NCBI RefSeq assembly: GCF_014898815.1
Contig: NW_026515540.1
Coordinates: forward strand, 1,922,001 to 1,986,000
Reading direction: 5' to 3'
Length of the DNA: 64,000 nt
Origin: Panonychus citri
Taxonomy: Eukaryota > Arthropoda > Arachnida > Trombidiformes > Tetranychidae
A program made the position numbers and the translations under genes. Below, piece after piece: positions 12,412 through 36,315 of this stretch (within the stretch, counting starts at the first letter, position 1; each line of letters opens with the position of its first letter). The notes under the pieces were generated by a model that saw only the letters and a program-made list of their open reading frames with translations, was not told the DNA's origin and searched no databases.

Positions 12412-12457
12412 TCTCTCTCTCTCTCTCTCTCTCACTCTCTCTCTCTCACTCGCTCTC
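12412..12457. repeat. Interrupted (CT)n microsatellite
   Basis: CT tract broken by CA and CG dinucleotides, an older imperfect repeat. Confidence 0.9.
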
Positions 12458-12748
12458 TTTTTCATCATCATTATTATCTAGAAAGAAAGGACGAAAAAGA
12501 TAAAATTATCATCATCATCTCCATCTTCCAATGAGAAACATTGAAGAAGCTTCAATAAAAAGGAGGAGGATGAGATGTTAATACTTGTTCATCTGATCTG
12601 TTAATAATATGAGAGGACATTGAACACCTTTGATTGTTTACAAATCAAGTTAGTTAAGTTGATTTACAATAGAGGATTTTGTTACAATGGTTTTTGGTGA
12701 TGATGATGATGATATTTAATCCAATTGTCAAGCAGATTGATGAAAAAC

Positions 12749-12750
<2 letters not shown>

Positions 12751-12808
<58 letters not shown>
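12751..12808. repeat. (AG)n microsatellite
   Basis: About 58 bp of uninterrupted AG on the plus strand, among the longest in the window. Confidence 0.95.
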
Positions 12809-12813
<5 letters not shown>

Positions 12814-13926
12814 AAAAGATTGTCTTCATTTTAATCATCACTTTCACTCATGTAAGATGTTGATGTGAATCAATTGATTCAATGATCACACTAACACTTT
12901 TTGGCACAAAATTAAATGACAATTGAGAAGAAGAAGGTATTACAATCAATGGAATCAGTGAAACTAATCAGTAACAATCAGCTAAGTAGAAATGATTATA
13001 TTGATTGGTAAATCTTTATAAACATAATTGAGTCAATTTAATTTTTACCCAATTATAAAATTGGCACATTGTTACAATCTAACAATCAAATCATCTGAAT
13101 CGTATCATTAACAACAATCACTTGATTACTATTAATTTTCTCTTGATACAATTTACTTTAATCAATCAACTTGAATTGATTATTTTATTCTATTCAGGTA
13201 ACAATCAAATGAAGAAACAATTTCAAGATGAATCAACATTTAAGTAAATAAGCTGAAAGCTTTAAATCTTCATAAGCCTCAATCGATTCTATTTATCCGT
13301 TGACCATGTAAAATCTTGTGGTCACTTGTCATTGTTTGTTATTTTCTCATGATGATAAATCATTAATGATCATGATTAACCAAATGATTTGACTGTTGAG
13401 GTTAAACTACACACACATATATATATATATCACCATTACTATCATTTGGAGTCATTGAATAATCAATGATTATCGTGATGGAAAATATCATTAAAGATGA
13501 TGATTATTATTCAACTATCATCATGATCGGAATAATTTTCAAGAGGAATACAATCATCATTTTCTTGGGTTTTCCTTATTTTCTGGTTCACCTTAAATTG
13601 TTAACAATTTTATCAAATATTCTTTGCAACATAATAATAATGACGATGAAGATGAAGATTGCATGATGATAAAAGATGAGGGAAAATATAACATCATCTG
13701 AATATTGAGCAAATAATGATAACAAGAATACATTTTCACAGAGGTTTCCATCAGATTCATCGCTCAATAAAAGGGAAGGGAAAAAACTATTATTTACAAA
13801 ACAATTGAAAAAGAATAAGAATTGAAAATGTTATCAATTTGATACATTGAAGCTAAAGAGATGATTTGAACCATTTTTCGCACTTCAATTAATTACATTT
13901 CACATTACGTTTAAAATGAGAATAAA

Positions 13927-14125
13927 AACAAAAAAAAATCAAAAGGAATATTGGAATCGAGGGGCTTTGACTGGATGTTCATGGTGCACACTTGACATCA
14001 TTTCAAAGGCATCGGATTCTGTATTCCTGCCACCAGAGGCTTGAGCAACTAAGGACTTAGGCCGGATTCGAACCAGTAATGAGCTGGTTAAGGAACGGCG
14101 ACTTTGTCAATGTGCCAGTTGAGCT
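13927..14125 (-). mobile_element. tRNA-derived SINE-like segment with Pol III A and B boxes
   Basis: On the minus strand GGTTCGAATCC (14064-14074) is an exact Pol III B box / T-loop, and TGGCACATTGA (14107-14117) fits the A box with one mismatch. Their spacing (43 bases start to start) is that of a tRNA. The T arm keeps 4 of 5 pairs, but acceptor and D stems do not pair, so this is not a working tRNA. About 120 bases of unrelated body follow, then a T-rich run with T9 that could stop Pol III. The segment is GC-richer than its surroundings. A competing reading is a terminal coding exon of the ADAM gene, since one minus frame here is open and ends APRFQYSF-stop. Confidence 0.42.
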
Positions 14126-14555
14126 TGGGGCGAAAGAATAAGTTTTTCTTTTGTAGATATCCTTACCATAGAAACGAAAACAAAAGGTCTCTCGTCGAGT
14201 CGCCATCTTACGGTCAGCATCGAGTTTTTTTTATTCTTTTTTATTGACTCGCCGTTGATAAATTCGATTTAGATGTTATCATTATTGTTATTATAATCGA
14301 TTTAAATTGAATAGCAATCAATGGCTAAATGACAATGCAAATTGTTGTTGTTGTTGTTGGAGAGCAAAAATAAATCTAAATCGTTGATTTTATGGGAGGA
14401 GGATGAATGGAAATGGTTTTGCAAGTGAAACAGGAAAAGAGATTGTTAATAGTTGCTGAAAAGGGATGAGGTTGATAGCTTCAGGAAGAGGAAAGGATGA
14501 GATAGACTGAGTATCGAATTCAAGGGGGAAGAGAGAGAGAGAGTAAAAATCATAC

Positions 14556-26949
<12,394 letters not shown>

Positions 26950-29070
26950 AAAGGAGGAATATGTTGACAAGGAGAGAAGAAGAAGAGAAAATGTAGAAAA
27001 AAATTAACAACAATAGTCCATGTTGCTGGTGAGTAGAAATGATGAGTAATTGGAATCACTTTTATAAGAGAAGAGAAAAAATAATCTCCAGGTGAGTTAT
27101 AGAGTCAATGTGAGTCACAGGAAGAGAGAAAAAAACCCCAGAACACAACACAGAGAATACACAACACGAGATGATATAAAGATTAAGATTAGAGATGAAT
27201 AAGAGGAGATGAAGAAAAAAATAAAAGAAAAATAAAGAGAGAGAGAGAGATAAATAGAGAGAGAGAATAAAAAATATGACTCAGGGAGGTGAAGAAAAAA
27301 CCAGAGAATCAAAGGAGTGAAAAGATGGAATGAGAAAGAAAAGAAAGAGACACACAAAGAGAAAAGGATATGATGATAAATTACGAGAATGAAGATGAAG
27401 ATAAATCTATTCTTCGTTGTGAAGATGAGAGAGAGAAAAAAAGATTCGTTTCTAAAAATCAGGTTCTATTCTTGAACCGAAAAACAGTTAACTCTTTCTG
27501 ACGATTTATCGATAAACATTTTCACTTTTTCTCTCTAATCGATTAACATTTTTTTCTACAATCGAACATGTGCTGCGATCTATCGGTTGCCATGGTTACT
27601 ATTCTAATCTAACATTGGAAAAATTTTCTATTCTAATTGTTGGTTAATTGTTATTCTTTTTTTTATTGTTAATTTTGTTGATGTTTCTTTTTTTTTACTA
27701 ATTAACTGATTCTCTAATTATTCAAATTCTATTGGTTTGGTTTTATCTGTTTGTCGTTGTATTGGTCGTTTATGGTTGATTGTTTTTTGATTGATCTTCA
27801 TGTTACATTTTGTTTTTCCCTTGCGTTTGAATTGGTGATTGTTTTTGTTTTGTAATTAACTTTTTTTTCATAATTTGATTAGTAATTTATTAGATTCTCG
27901 TTTATGGTTGAGTGATTTATTGAACCGGTAAGTTGAATATTTAATGAGCCATTTCCATGTGATGGTTATTTTTCACTTTTCAATTGATAGAAACTAATGT
28001 TCTCTTTAAATTGATTGATTCTATTTCCTTTTTGATGGGAGCTTTTCTATTTTTTGCCTCCTCTTTATTAATTATTAATTCATTTCTATTTTTTCTTCTC
28101 TATCTCTCTGTTATCTGTCATTTAGGTATCACTTTGAGGGGAAACTGAACTAGTTTACAGAGAGATGTTGATACATTGAAACGATTGATATTCCATCAAC
28201 TTTCATTTGCTTCTTCCTGATTAACTGTGATTCCATTTTGCTATTTTTCTCATTGACTATTCACTTTCTCACTGGAAATAATTATATTCAATTTGCTCTG
28301 ATTTAATTTCACATTTCCTTCGTGTTTTAGTTAAATTAGCCAACATCAACTATCAATCTTCAGGAACGCTAATAACCCAAAGGAAGAATATCAACATCCG
28401 TTGATGTTAATTCTACGCTGGGTAAATAAAATCATATTTCCCTTTCCATTAACTTCCCAATTCCATGTAAACAAAATGGTTGCAAAAACACCCAATCATC
28501 TGTACAGACCAACATCAGAATCATCTCTTTCTCTTTCATATTCTGGTTCTTTTCTCTCTCTCTCTCTTCTCTTGCTTACTCTTGCTTTCTCCTCTCATTT
28601 CAAAGCTTCTCTCTCTCTCTCTCCTTGTCTCACTTTTCAGCTCACTCTTTATTCTTGCTTCTCAGCTTCAGTATTTATCATTATCGTAATAGTGAAGTTG
28701 ATTACTTGAACTGAGAGAGAAAGTGAATGAGTGAGAAAGATGAATAAACCTTAACCTTTATAAAACGATTCACTAATGATGTTTCACCACCGTTGATTAA
28801 CTTGTCCGTCAGGTTGTCCTCTCATTCTCATTTTCTGCTTTTCTACATTCTACCAATTGTTTTTCCTCCATTTCTCTACCAAACTTCTTACCTGTTAAGT
28901 CTATTTTCTATTCTAATTCTTTTATTAATATTGTGCTTCTATCCAATCAAAAGTCTACTCGACTGATCTGTTCCAGTAATTTGATCAAGACAAGGATTCA
29001 CTTCTTTTCTACAACAGTTAGTAAACAATTTGACAATCCATTTACTGACCATAAAAGTCTCACTTATAAA
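26950..29070. other. Divergent ADAM / ALDH3 intergenic region
   Basis: Shared upstream region of two divergent genes. 26950-27480 is GA-rich and probably ADAM leader; 27.5-29.0 kb is T-rich with a CT-rich patch (28545-28620). A GC-richer core at 27.55-27.60 kb holds an X-box-like site. No coding region was supported. The frame upstream of the ALDH3 ATG is open but has no ATG. Confidence 0.55.
27586..27599. promoter_or_regulatory. RFX X-box-like site (one mismatch)
   Basis: GTTGCCATGGTTAC differs by one base from the canonical X-box GTTRCCATGGYAAC. It lies about 640 bp upstream of the ADAM start codon and 1.5 kb upstream of ALDH3. Confidence 0.35.
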
Positions 29071-31160
29071 ATGCCTTCAAACGGAGAAAATTCTAGTGAA
29101 CTTTCACCAAGCCAGGTAAACATATTTAGTTTATTCTTACATACATGTTGATTTATATTCTTAAAAAACTGAATTGTTATTCTATTTTTTTGTCTAATTT
29201 TGTCTTTTTTTTTTCATTCGCTTTCTACTCTAGATGGTTGATAATGCTCGCCGTGCATTTGCAACCGACATCACTAAAGATGTTGCTTTCAGAAGGGAAC
29301 AACTTGAAAAACTGGACAACATGCTGGTGACCAATGAAAATGTTCTTGCTGAGGCAATTAAACAAGATCTAAGGAAACCTTATTTCGAAGCCATTTTAAC
29401 CGAAATTGAATTTGTTCGTAATGAAATTCATGCGGTTCTCAATGATTTAGAAAGCTGGGCTAAACCACAGAAAGTTTCCAAAAGTCTGATGACTCTATTT
29501 GATTCAGTTTATCTTCACCCTGAACCCTATGGTGTTACCCTAATAATCGGAGCCTGGAACTATCCTCTTATGCTTACATTGTGTCCAGTTGTTGGAGCCA
29601 TTGCTTCCGGAAACACTGTTATAATTAAACCCTCTGAATTATCCTCAGCTACAGCTAAAGTTTTAGCTGCTTTAATCCCTCGTTATTTGGATCAGGTATT
29701 AATCGGATTAAATGGAATGCAAAAGTGATCGTGTTTCTCTGTGATATTTTACTTATTTTGTTATTTTCTTGCTCCTTTCTATTTACATCAGGATTGTTAT
29801 CAAGTCTTCCTTGGTGGACCACAAGAAACCGCTGAATTAGTGAAGCAAAAATTTGACTACATCTTTTACACGGGCTCAAGTCGAGTAGGTAAACTAATTT
29901 ATCTAGAGGCAGCCAAAAACTTGACTCCAGTTACCTTGGAATTAGGTGGTAAAAGGTAAATATATTGAAAATTTACTAAAAGTTGTTCAAATATAAACAG
30001 TTACTCTTTCTACTTCTAATTTCTTTCCAGTCCATTGTATTTTGATGATTCTGCGGACAACAATTTAGCTGCAATTAGACGCCTTGTTTGGGGTAAATTT
30101 GTCAACAATGGACAAACTTGTGTAGCTCCTGATTATATCCTATGTTCGAGAAAAGTTCAGGCCAGTCTATTGAAACAACTTCCACAAGTAATCGAAGAAT
30201 TTTATAGTAATGATGTTAAAAATCACGATGATTATGGACGAATAATTAACATTAATCACTTCAAGTAAGTAGAAACATAAATTGTTGTTGACATTTATCA
30301 ATTATTTTGTTGACCAAACTATCGTCATCATTTCTTAATTAGATGGTTGTAATAATTACGAATTATATAATAACAATTTCTTCCTTATTGTAGGCGAATT
30401 GTTAAACTAATGGAAGATAATAAAGGTAAAATCGTTATTGGAGGAAATTATGACGAAAAAGAATTGTTCATCGAACCAACCGTTATGTCAAATGTTTCTC
30501 CCGACGATTCGATCATGCAAGATGAGGTAATTAATTCTAATATAAATTTGATTATTACCGATAGAATATTAAATTTTATTTTATCTGTTCATCTTTTCTA
30601 GATATTTGGACCAATCTTACCGATCGTCGTAGTTGATTCCGCTGATGATGCCATTCAATTTATTAATAATCGAGAGAAACCTTTATCTTTATACATTTTT
30701 TCAAAAAATCAATCAATCGTTGACAAATTTAGCCAAAAAACCTCAAGTGGAGCCATTAGTGTTAACGATTGTTTGATTCACTTATCTGGTTAGTTAATTG
30801 TATTTTATATTATATTCATTTTATATTTTCTCATTGAATATCAATCTATTTCCCCGTAAAGTTGATTCCTTGCCATTTGGAGGAGTTGGTAACAGTGGAA
30901 TCGGTCGATATCGTGGTAAATTTTCATTCGATACTTTCACACACTACAAATCAGTCCTCCATCGTGGTTACAATTTTATCCTGGAAGCTCTTGGCAGGTA
31001 AGATACCAAGTAAAACAAAAAGAAATCGTCAATAGAAATCAACAAATCATATCAAACAATTAAAACTTTTTCCCTCTTCCTTTACAGTCACCGTTATCCA
31101 CCCTACACACCTCGAAGCATGACATTTATGTCTCTGTTAACCCGTAAACGTTGGTTTTAG
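29071..31160 (+). CDS. ALDH3: ALDH3-family aldehyde dehydrogenase
   Basis: NAD(P)-dependent oxidation of medium/long-chain aldehydes to acids. Eight exons: 29071-29115, 29234-29695, 29792-29955, 30031-30264, 30394-30526, 30602-30788, 30862-30997, 31088-31160; all phases join, giving 477 residues. Visible motifs: AWNYPL and VIIKPSE (cofactor binding), YTGSSRVGKLI, the catalytic-Glu motif TLELGGKSP, the catalytic-Cys motif NNGQTCVAPDYIL, EPTVMSNV, IFGPILPIV and PFGGVGNSGIGRYRGKFSFDTFTH, which is typical of ALDH3. The C-terminus (TRKRWF) has no long hydrophobic tail, unlike the ER-anchored ALDH3A2, so this form is probably soluble or weakly attached. The start ATG at 29071 was chosen as the first in frame; an extra 5' exon cannot be excluded. 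Confidence 0.94.
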
Positions 31161-32740
31161 AGCCAAAGCCGTTCAGTTGATTTCTTGAATGAAAATCGTT
31201 CATTTCTTTTTTTTGCTTCTTTTGGTACAAAAAAAAACACTAATGTTTTGTTTCCCATTGTTACTTGTTGATCAACAAGCAACAACAATTATTATTTTCT
31301 TTAATTTAAATTGTCTTTTGAAAAGAGACATAAACAACAATGGATCAAGATTTTTAAATGATATTTACTCAGTGAAAAAATTAAATGAATCCAGTTACAA
31401 GTGAATGTTAATCCATGATCACTTTAATCACGACAATTAAATATAAAACGTGGTAACATCAATTGATCCTGTCAACTATTTTCAACTTGAATTGTACTCA
31501 CATTATCAACAATCAATCAATTATTTATCCGATAATCATAAGTACCCTTATACATAATGTTATGTTTTTCCTCTAATTTAACACAAACAATTAACTTTGT
31601 GGTTGATTATTTCTCGATTAACAAGTTGAAACAATCAACTGGACTTGATCTATTGGATAACCTTCAAAACAAATTGTGAAGAAATTAATCACAATTAACA
31701 TCTTCCTATATTGAACTTTATTCATTTATCTTTGAATCTCAAGGATTTTATCAGTTAATTAGCTTCTTAAATTTTTATTCATTCGTTGATTAATTATTAA
31801 GTTAATCCAGTTATTTGGTAATCAAGTTACTTCACATTGTCCTTGATAATTTTTGTGGTTATTTAATAACAACATTGGACAGGCGATTCTGTTTAATTTT
31901 CTTGTTAATTGTTTCAAGGTTTTCGTTAAAAAAAACTGGTTCTTAAATTGTAGTTCACGCAATTATCAATCATTATGTAATAATTAATTGTTTTTAAATG
32001 TTAATCATTTCTTTGGACAATCAAAAATTGATTATGTTGATTCTTCCTCTTTGATCATCTAATTAACTTACAATTAAGCAAAAATATTTCTATTAATAAC
32101 CTAACTAATTAACTCGAGACTTTTTCTCATCAAGACAATTTATATTTAATTATATTAAACAATAATATGAATGTTTAATTGTGATTAAAACAAATGAATT
32201 ATCAAAGTTTATCCTCAAAGTTAAAAGTTTTTTCAATCTGAATATTTAATCAACTGTTAACTATTATCATGAATAGCTAATCAACTATGAGAAAATTATA
32301 ATCAACAATTGATTCGTAATGATTATTATTTAATTGACTTGAATGAAACTTCAATCATTAACAATTTACCTTAATTACTTTTGATCACTTAAGGTCAACA
32401 ATTTAAATCACGAATCTATTTCATCCAAGTTTAGGTTAAACGGTAAATTGTCAATTATAAACTCCCCGATTGTTTTCAAACTTTAATGTTAATTTTTTTT
32501 TCTTAAACAATTAACGATCACTCGATTATCTCTTAATTGTTACAATTTAACAAAAAAAAATTTTCTTTTGAAATTTTGTTTCACCATTTTAGTTAACTAA
32601 AATCTCACCAGATGGCGCTGGTAATTTCTCCAATTTTGATTGTGTGTCAAGTTGAAAAAATTGAACACATGTTTGATTTAATTTGGTTTAAATTGTTCAT
32701 TTAATTTTGACAACCAATTTTTAATATAATTCAATTAAAA
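31161..32740 (+). other. ALDH3 3' flank and NARS promoter region, no gene
   Basis: AT-rich intergenic sequence dense in TTAATTG/CAATTAA words. A CTCF-like motif sits near the NARS end. Nothing coding was seen. Confidence 0.55.
32605..32618 (+). promoter_or_regulatory. CTCF-like motif upstream of NARS
   Basis: TCACCAGATGGCGC matches 13 of 14 positions of the CTCF core CCASYAGRKGGCRS. It lies 123 bp upstream of the NARS start codon in an otherwise AT-rich stretch, so it may mark the promoter or a boundary between ALDH3 and NARS. Confidence 0.4.
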
Positions 32741-34853
32741 ATGTCTGCGCCAAGTGAGGAAGAAATCGCAAGAGCTAAATTAGGTACAGTGTAGAAGTGA
32801 ATTGTTTCTATTGTGTCTATTCAATTGCTTTTCTGTGATTGATTGTGTTTTTTTTTGTTCTTTATTTACTGATTTGATTAATTTCTTCTTTTAATTATCT
32901 AGATAAATTATCTCTGTATACCAGTGAATCGCGTGGAAATGATGAAACCGGTGATGGTAGTGCTGATAATCCATTTAAAACTGTTCAACGAGCTGTTAAA
33001 CAATCAGTTGAGCTTAAGAATGAAAATGTTGATGTTTTTATGGATCCAAAGGAAGGTGAAATTGCCGGTGATGGTGGTAAATATGTTCAGGTTCCCAAAA
33101 CTCAGGTGAAGAAGATTAGGAAAACGTGTGTACGAGACACGTATAAAACTGATAAGCCTGTCGTAGATGTGGAAGCCAAGAAAGCTGAAGAGGAAGCAAG
33201 AACTGAGAAAAATCTTGAAGATGCTAAAAAAATAACCATCTCATTAGATGCTAGTTTACCGATGGAAATAACCAAGATCCGTAATTGTTGTAATTTAAGA
33301 GGTAAACGGGTTAAAATCAATGGTTGGGTTCATCGGTTAAGAAGACAAGGAAAATCATTAATGTTTCTACTCTTACGTGATGGAAGTGGCTTCTTACAAT
33401 GTGTCCTTAATGGGAAACTTTGTCAAACATATGATGCTCTTATTTTACAAACTGAAGCTTCGGTTACCGTTTATGGTACACTTAAAGAGGTTCCCGATGG
33501 TAAAGCAGCACCCGGAGGACATGAATTGGTCTGTGATTATTGGTTATTAATCACAAACGCTCCTGCAGGAGGAATCGATCATGTTTTCAATGCTGAATCA
33601 TCGGTTAGTGTGCAAATGGATCAACGTCACCTAATGTTAAGAGGGGAAAATATATCGAAAATTATGAAAGTTCGAGATATTGTTGTTCAATCGTTTCGAA
33701 ATCATTACCATGATAAAGGTTATTTTGAAGTTACTCCTCCAACATTAGTCCAAACTCAATGTGAAGGTGGATCAACTCTATTTAAGTTCTCATACTTTGG
33801 TGAAGAGGTAATTAATTGATTGTAGAAAATGTGTTTACAATTAGTTAGCAATATTTTTCTCTTTGTCACTTTCACCTCTTAATCCATTAATCTTTTATCA
33901 TTGTTTTTTTTTTCGTAGGCTTATCTAACTCAATCATCTCAACTCTATTTGGAGACTGTAATTCCTGCTCTTGGTGATGTTTATTGTATTGCTCAATCAT
34001 ATCGAGCTGAACAATCACGAACTCGTCGTCATCTTGCTGAATATACACACATAGAGGTGGAAAGGCCTTTTATTACATTCGATGAGTTACTCAATGATTT
34101 AGAAGATTTAATTGTCGATGTTGTTGAACGAACTTTGGCTAATCCAGTTGCAGCTGAGATTCTTAAAGAATTAAATCCTAATCTAATTGTACCAAAAAAA
34201 CCTTTCAAACGAATGAACTATTCTGATGCCATTGATTATCTTAAGAAAAATAACATTACCAAAGACGATGGATCTTTTTACGAATTTGGTGAAGATATAC
34301 CTGAATTACCTGAGAGAAAAATGACCGATCAAATTAATGAGGTAGAAAAATTTTTCTCCAAAATATACCAGAACTTATTCTATATCGATTCTCACAATTT
34401 GAGTTGATTAAAACTTTAATTTTCTTTCTATTTACAGCCGATTCTCTTGTGCCGTTTTCCCGCTGGTATCAAAGCCTTTTACATGTCTAAATGTACCGAG
34501 AATAGTTCATTAACTGAATCGGTAAGAATTATCTTTTTCTTTCCTTTTTTTCATTCTGTATTCTAAATATTGATTATTTCGTCTATCAGGTTGATGTTTT
34601 GATCCCAGGAGTTGGTGAGATCGTCGGTGGTTCAATGAGGATTTGGAAAGACGATGAACTCACTGAAGCCTTCAAAGTAGCTGGAGTTGATCCAGCTCCG
34701 TATTATTGGTACACCGATCAACGGAAATTTGGCTCTTGTCCCCACGGTGGTTATGGCCTTGGATTGGAAAGGTTAATCACCTGGATCTGTAATAGAGATC
34801 ACATTCGAGACACTGTTCTCTATCCTCGATACATTTCCCGATGTACACCTTGA
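32741..34853 (+). CDS. NARS1: Cytosolic asparaginyl-tRNA synthetase
   Basis: Class IIb synthetase that charges tRNA-Asn. Five exons: 32741-32783, 32903-33807, 33919-34341, 34438-34521, 34590-34853, giving 572 residues, near the animal norm. The eukaryote-specific N-terminal domain is present (GDGSADNPFKTVQRAV), followed by a charged Lys/Glu linker, then the OB-fold anticodon-binding domain (VKINGWVHRLRRQGKSLMFLLLRDG). The catalytic core follows, with motif 1 around FEVTPPTLVQTQCEGGSTLF, motif 2 around YCIAQSYRAEQSRTRRHLAEYTHIE, and motif 3 in GGYGLGLERLITWI. The N-terminal domain and SYRAEQSRTRRH identify AsnRS rather than AspRS. Introns are about 70-120 bp. Confidence 0.97.
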
Positions 34854-36315
34854 GAGAAAACTAATCGAAAATTAAACTTCGATCATGATTATGAAATAAT
34901 GATTTTCGTTTGATGTTTCATATTAATAACAATAATCATTATCGCAATTTATTTGCGCTCATAATCAATTCTATTCTATTCAATAATTTGTGCACAATTA
35001 ATTATTGATGTCAATTCCCATTGGTATTGATATTAATCGACGAAATCATTTTGTCTACGTGGCCTTTTCAGTAAAACTAAATTAATTACTTAATCATCGG
35101 AAACCAGAAAATGATACATGAAAAGCTAATCAACTAAAGCAATACAATAGGAAAATAGTAATAATTTATTAACCATCAAGGATCATTAATCCAAACTAAC
35201 AGTTGATGAATTAATTTCTCCTTTCTCATCAATTTAATCAACCCACAGTCACAACAATTAAAGCCTTCTAATTATAAGATGAATCTCAATCAACTGATTA
35301 TTGAAAAGATGAAATTATAATTACCTAAATTTCAAGATTATCCAGTTGATCAATTTAAAATCTTGACCAACAATTAGTTCAAGACTTGAGGATCTACTTT
35401 AGTTAAATTTAATTGTGCTGTCATTTCAACTAAATTAACAATCATAGAAATCAATGTTTACCTTTGGTTCAAGATTTTTGTTTACAGTTGATTTATAATC
35501 ATCACTTTGCTCCTAATCAGTGTATACAATTAACTCTAATTGATTTATAGTAACTGTATCAACGACTAAAGGTGACAATTAACTTTTTGATTTATTATTT
35601 AAAAAATGAGTACGGTGGTTGTAATGATCATTATATTTGATTAACTTTTGATCATAAATTGTTACCATCAAATGACGTTGATTTGATCAACAATCAGCAG
35701 TTTTTGGTTAAATCAAATTAACCTTTAAATGTACATAAAGCTACTCGTTGATTAAATTAACTTGATTTTGATTCTAGTAATAAATCATCAATCTAGTCAA
35801 CAAATTGTAAAACTTATCAGATAGTTAATTAAGTTGAAACAATTAAATCAATTGAATGTAAACAAAATCCTATCAATAAAAATATATTACATTATATTAA
35901 CTCAGCTACTTAATTGAAATAAATTAACTGGTAGACAATTAAATCCATGCTAATAAATTAATATTTGTATATATTGTTGTATCATATCACTATTAAGTTA
36001 ATTGTTACAATATTGTAAGCTCAAAGTATAAGAAAAAATGAAAATTTTCTCAACAAAATTAAACTTAATCAAAGAAATTGAAATGATAACAATTAAAAAG
36101 TGAACGAAAAAATGAAAAAAAGTTAATCAACTGAAATTATAAGTTGTTCTTGGAGTTAATTAAAAAGATGTTGATTGTAAAAGTTGATTGATTTTATCAT
36201 TTTAATCGTGTTGATTGATTATCAAAATATAATCACTGATGATGAACTTTAATCCATCCATTTGATTGTTTAATTGTCATCAATTGTATCACCAAAATCA
36301 GTTAATTGTTTCCTG
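34854..36315. other. AT-rich intergenic, no gene
   Basis: Between the convergent ends of NARS and the agatoxin-like precursor gene. No coding signal; many TTAATTG/CAATTAA words. Confidence 0.6.

Larger units (their letters stand above)
9109..13925. other. Upstream/intronic region of the Ser/Gln-rich gene, no gene seen
   Basis: AT-rich with several long (GA)n/(CT)n tracts and many ATCATC/GATGAT runs. Because the 9108 exon begins at a splice acceptor, part of this is probably intron, but no further exon with flanking splice sites and plausible protein was found on either strand. Confidence 0.5.

Noticed and set aside
13927..14125. Functional tRNA gene on the minus strand
   Set aside because: Acceptor, D and anticodon stems do not pair; only the A and B boxes and T loop are tRNA-like.
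28933..29070. Mitochondrial-presequence-like extension upstream of the ALDH3 ATG
   Set aside because: The frame is open but has no ATG and no acceptor was seen, so it is taken as leader sequence.
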